Below are positions 1 to 64,000 of a stretch of DNA of 64,000 bases, piece after piece (positions within the stretch are counted from its first letter, which is position 1; each line of letters starts with the position of its first letter). The position numbers and the translations under genes were made by a program. Below the pieces are notes generated by a model. That model did not search any database, had not been told where the DNA came from, and worked only from the letters and a program-made list of their open reading frames with translations. This DNA comes from Hyperoplus lanceolatus (lineage: Eukaryota; Chordata; Actinopteri; Uranoscopiformes; Ammodytidae), in NCBI GenBank assembly GCA_026929865.2, contig CM049404.1, forward strand, positions 3,908,001 through 3,972,000, written 5' to 3'.

Positions 1-851
1 GATGAATGTAATGCTAAGGATATAAACCTGTAATAAGCAACAAATGTTCCTATTTTTTTTACATAATTATGTTTGTGATATGTTCAAGCAACAACATATG
101 CAATAATATTTTGAAAATGTGTTTTAGATTTATTTTTTTCAATCATTTTGTTGTCGTCCCAGATTATCAAATATGATTAATAATCTGGGACAGCATGGTT
201 TGGGTAATCTGGGACAGTCATTTAAATGATCCAAATTGGAAAAATATTCATTTACAGTGCTTAACTACTAATGCAAAGTACAATACAATAGCCTATCTCA
301 TAAAATATATAAAAATATATGACCTATAATGTGCAAAATTCAATGCATTAGGCCTACAGAGTACAATGGCCCCACAATGTCAGGAAAAGAGACTACGACT
401 GAAAGACAATGTTTTGAATGATTGCACATGATTGCACATGGTAGATCAATTCATCAAGTGTACAATGTATTTGACTTATTCAGCTTTCTTTTTGTCATTT
501 TTCCACAATGCTTGTATAGGACTTGTTGATAGTGAGGCTAAATTGCAGAAAATACGGTGATTTAGGCTTTTTTTTAAAGGCTAATACAACTGTCCCAGAT
601 TACAACGTCACCTGTCCCAGATTATCAAATTTAGGCCGAATATTTAATTTGTCACAAATAACTCTAATAGTTGTGGCATGTCTCTTCTTGGTATCATATC
701 TAAAAAAAAAATTCTTCTGGTGTTGTAGAAAACATTTTACAGATTTCAGAAATGTATAATATGTTGAGATTATGTGTTGGATAGATATCGCAATAGGTCG
801 CTGAAGTCAAAATTGCGAAAATCGTCCCACATTACCCGAATTCACCCTATG
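1..851. mobile_element. DNA element fragment with repeated GTCCCAGATTA motif
   Basis: The 11-mer GTCCCAGATTA occurs at 156-166, 592-602 and 614-624, and inverted at 181-191 and 205-215, with a variant GTCCCACATTA at 824-834. Such clustered motifs in both orientations are typical of subterminal transposase-binding arrays. Read inverted, the right edge begins TAGGGTGAATTCGGGTAATG, resembling the end of the element at 42305-43614. The left end lies outside the window, so family and length are unknown. Confidence 0.5.
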
Positions 852-924
852 TTGGAGTGGAGATGCGTGTGAAAACGGCTTGTCATGCGACATTCGAATC
901 AGGATTTTTCAAATGCTCGACCAA

Positions 925-1060
925 CTGACATGGAAGTATGTTTGCGGGGGGTTGGCAGCTATTCCTAAAACCTTTCATAGACATATTAAAATTCATTTTA
1001 CTCCCCAAATAACATAGTTACAAGGATTTAGTGGATTTGGGTTGCCAGGGCCTTTAACGT
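925..1060 (+). repeat. dispersed repeat, copy 1 of 2
   Basis: The segment running from gacatggaagtatgtttgcg to gggttgccagggcctttaa is repeated with moderate divergence at about 24535-24664. Both copies end with the same GGGTTGCCAGGGCCTTTAA. No coding capacity or full TIR is visible. The shared terminus suggests a short non-autonomous element. Confidence 0.65.
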
Positions 1061-1239
1061 GTGTCTGAATTGATTTGTCTGTCATTGTCTTATGTTGGTG
1101 TGATTATAACTTTGTTTGTTGCTGTTTTAATGAGAGTGCAACACAAATTTATATTGTAGCAACACAATGGCAAATAGACTTTCTTATGTCCTCCATGTTA
1201 TTTTCTGACTCCTCCTTCTTCACTCCGTCTCTCTGACAG

Positions 1240-63105
<61,866 letters not shown>

Positions 63106-63156
63106 GTAGGGGGAGTTTCAACTGTTGGCTTTACTAACTACATGGTAATATCAGTC

Positions 63157-63510
63157 AGTGCGTTTACATGCAGACAAAATTGAGTAAATAACAAAGAAGA
63201 CTTCAACAGGACTTGTAAAATGCATGTAAACACCTTTATCCGATTTACTTCGCACACAAATCAGCACATTAACGGACAAGCAAAGTCAGATAAGAACACC
63301 TAGATAACTCGTTCATAGTCGGCATTCTGCCTGCATGTATACAGGATCGCATATCGGAGTTTGAGTTCTGTGCTTGCTCGGAATCCCTGCTGGGGAGACG
63401 ACGTAATACATAGTAGGGTTGTTGCCGGTAGGGAACCGAACGTGGCGGAGTCAGTCATGCTCCGACCATTTATCCGATTCTCTGAAAGGCCATGTATACT
63501 CAGACAAGTC
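63157..63510 (+). mobile_element. short dispersed element (GCGTTTACATGCAG family), copy 2
   Basis: Starts cagtgcgtttacatgcagac and ends ggccatgtatactcagacaa. Inverted relative of 11386-11823, slightly shorter. Confidence 0.75.
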
Positions 63511-63514
63511 AAAC

Positions 63515-64000
63515 TTCAATCAATCAATCAAACTTTATTTATAGAGCACTTTTTATACAAGTAAATGTAACACAAAGTGCTTAAAACAACTAACCCCCCC
63601 CCCCCCCCGCCCCCCTCCCACGACACACCCCGATATATTCATACACGCAGAAACAATCATTAAAAATAATACATAGAAGATAAAATAAAAATAAAAATGT
63701 GAAGCACCCTTGTGGGTTCCTGGGTCAGCTGGACATTCCCCAAACCTGTTATGGCCAGTGTCAAGACAGGCGGAAGGACAGCTGCTCCCAGGCCAGCACT
63801 CAAAGCCAATCCTCTCAATAATGCCTTCATCCCCACTATAACGCTGTATGTCTTTCTAAAGCCACTGGCCGACTATCGAGGGCTCTGTTTCAGATATAGC
63901 ACAGTCTGTGTGTTTTTCGTCTTATATTGATTGATGCTGGTGTTTTTTTTCTGTCTGTAATAAGCCACAGAGATAAGTCAAATATTAGGAATATAATATT
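63515..64000. other. intron sequence with dispersed repeat and poly-C
   Basis: (aatc)n followed by aaactttatttatagagcac and caaagtgctt, a common fish repeat also seen at 47590-47740, then poly-C at 63592-63608. The remaining nphp4 exons are not in this stretch. Confidence 0.55.

Noticed and set aside
63712-63930. Open frame as the next nphp4 exon
   Set aside because: It has no match to the expected C-terminal sequence beginning after the RPVLSK segment.

Overview
This window is vertebrate nuclear DNA, almost certainly from a ray-finned (teleost) fish. The evidence is a single split gene with short exons and canonical splice sites, very long (CA)n/(GT)n microsatellites, tRNA-derived SINEs, L2-like LINEs and many small inverted-repeat DNA elements of kinds common in fish introns. 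The species cannot be named from the sequence.

One host gene runs across the whole window on the + strand: nphp4, encoding nephrocystin-4, a scaffold protein of the ciliary transition zone. Thirteen internal coding exons lie between 1240 and 63105. Their splice phases chain perfectly and give 682 uninterrupted codons, matching roughly the second half of the protein. They cover a C2-like segment (first three exons), a variable linker (fourth and fifth exons) and a series of beta-rich, Ig/MSP-like segments (sixth exon onward). The 5' exons lie before the window and the last exons after it. No other host gene was found on either strand.

The remaining ~97% is intron, heavily colonised by mobile elements. 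From 1 to 16.8 kb there is a very large intron holding a six-layer nest: a small Tc1-type MITE split by an L2-like LINE, which is itself split by three DNA transposons, one of which carries a further insertion. From 16.8 to 31.8 kb the second and third exons are closely flanked by fold-back elements, and there is a solo LTR, a long-TIR element and a degraded LINE. From 31.8 to 48 kb there are paired GT/CA arrays, two tRNA-derived SINEs, a 1.3-kb element with repeated GGGGTAA-like motifs and several TTAA-flanked MITEs. From 48 to 64 kb there is a Tc1/mariner relic, three more copies of the Tc1-type MITE and a second, largely open L2-like LINE.

The most interesting points are where mobile DNA touches the gene's splicing signals. 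A retro-insertion near 55.4 kb has duplicated an exon end together with its complete 5' splice site. A MITE fragment supplies the sequence just upstream of the last acceptor in the window. The third exon is boxed in within 50 bases on each side by TTAA-flanked MITEs and appears to use a GC donor.
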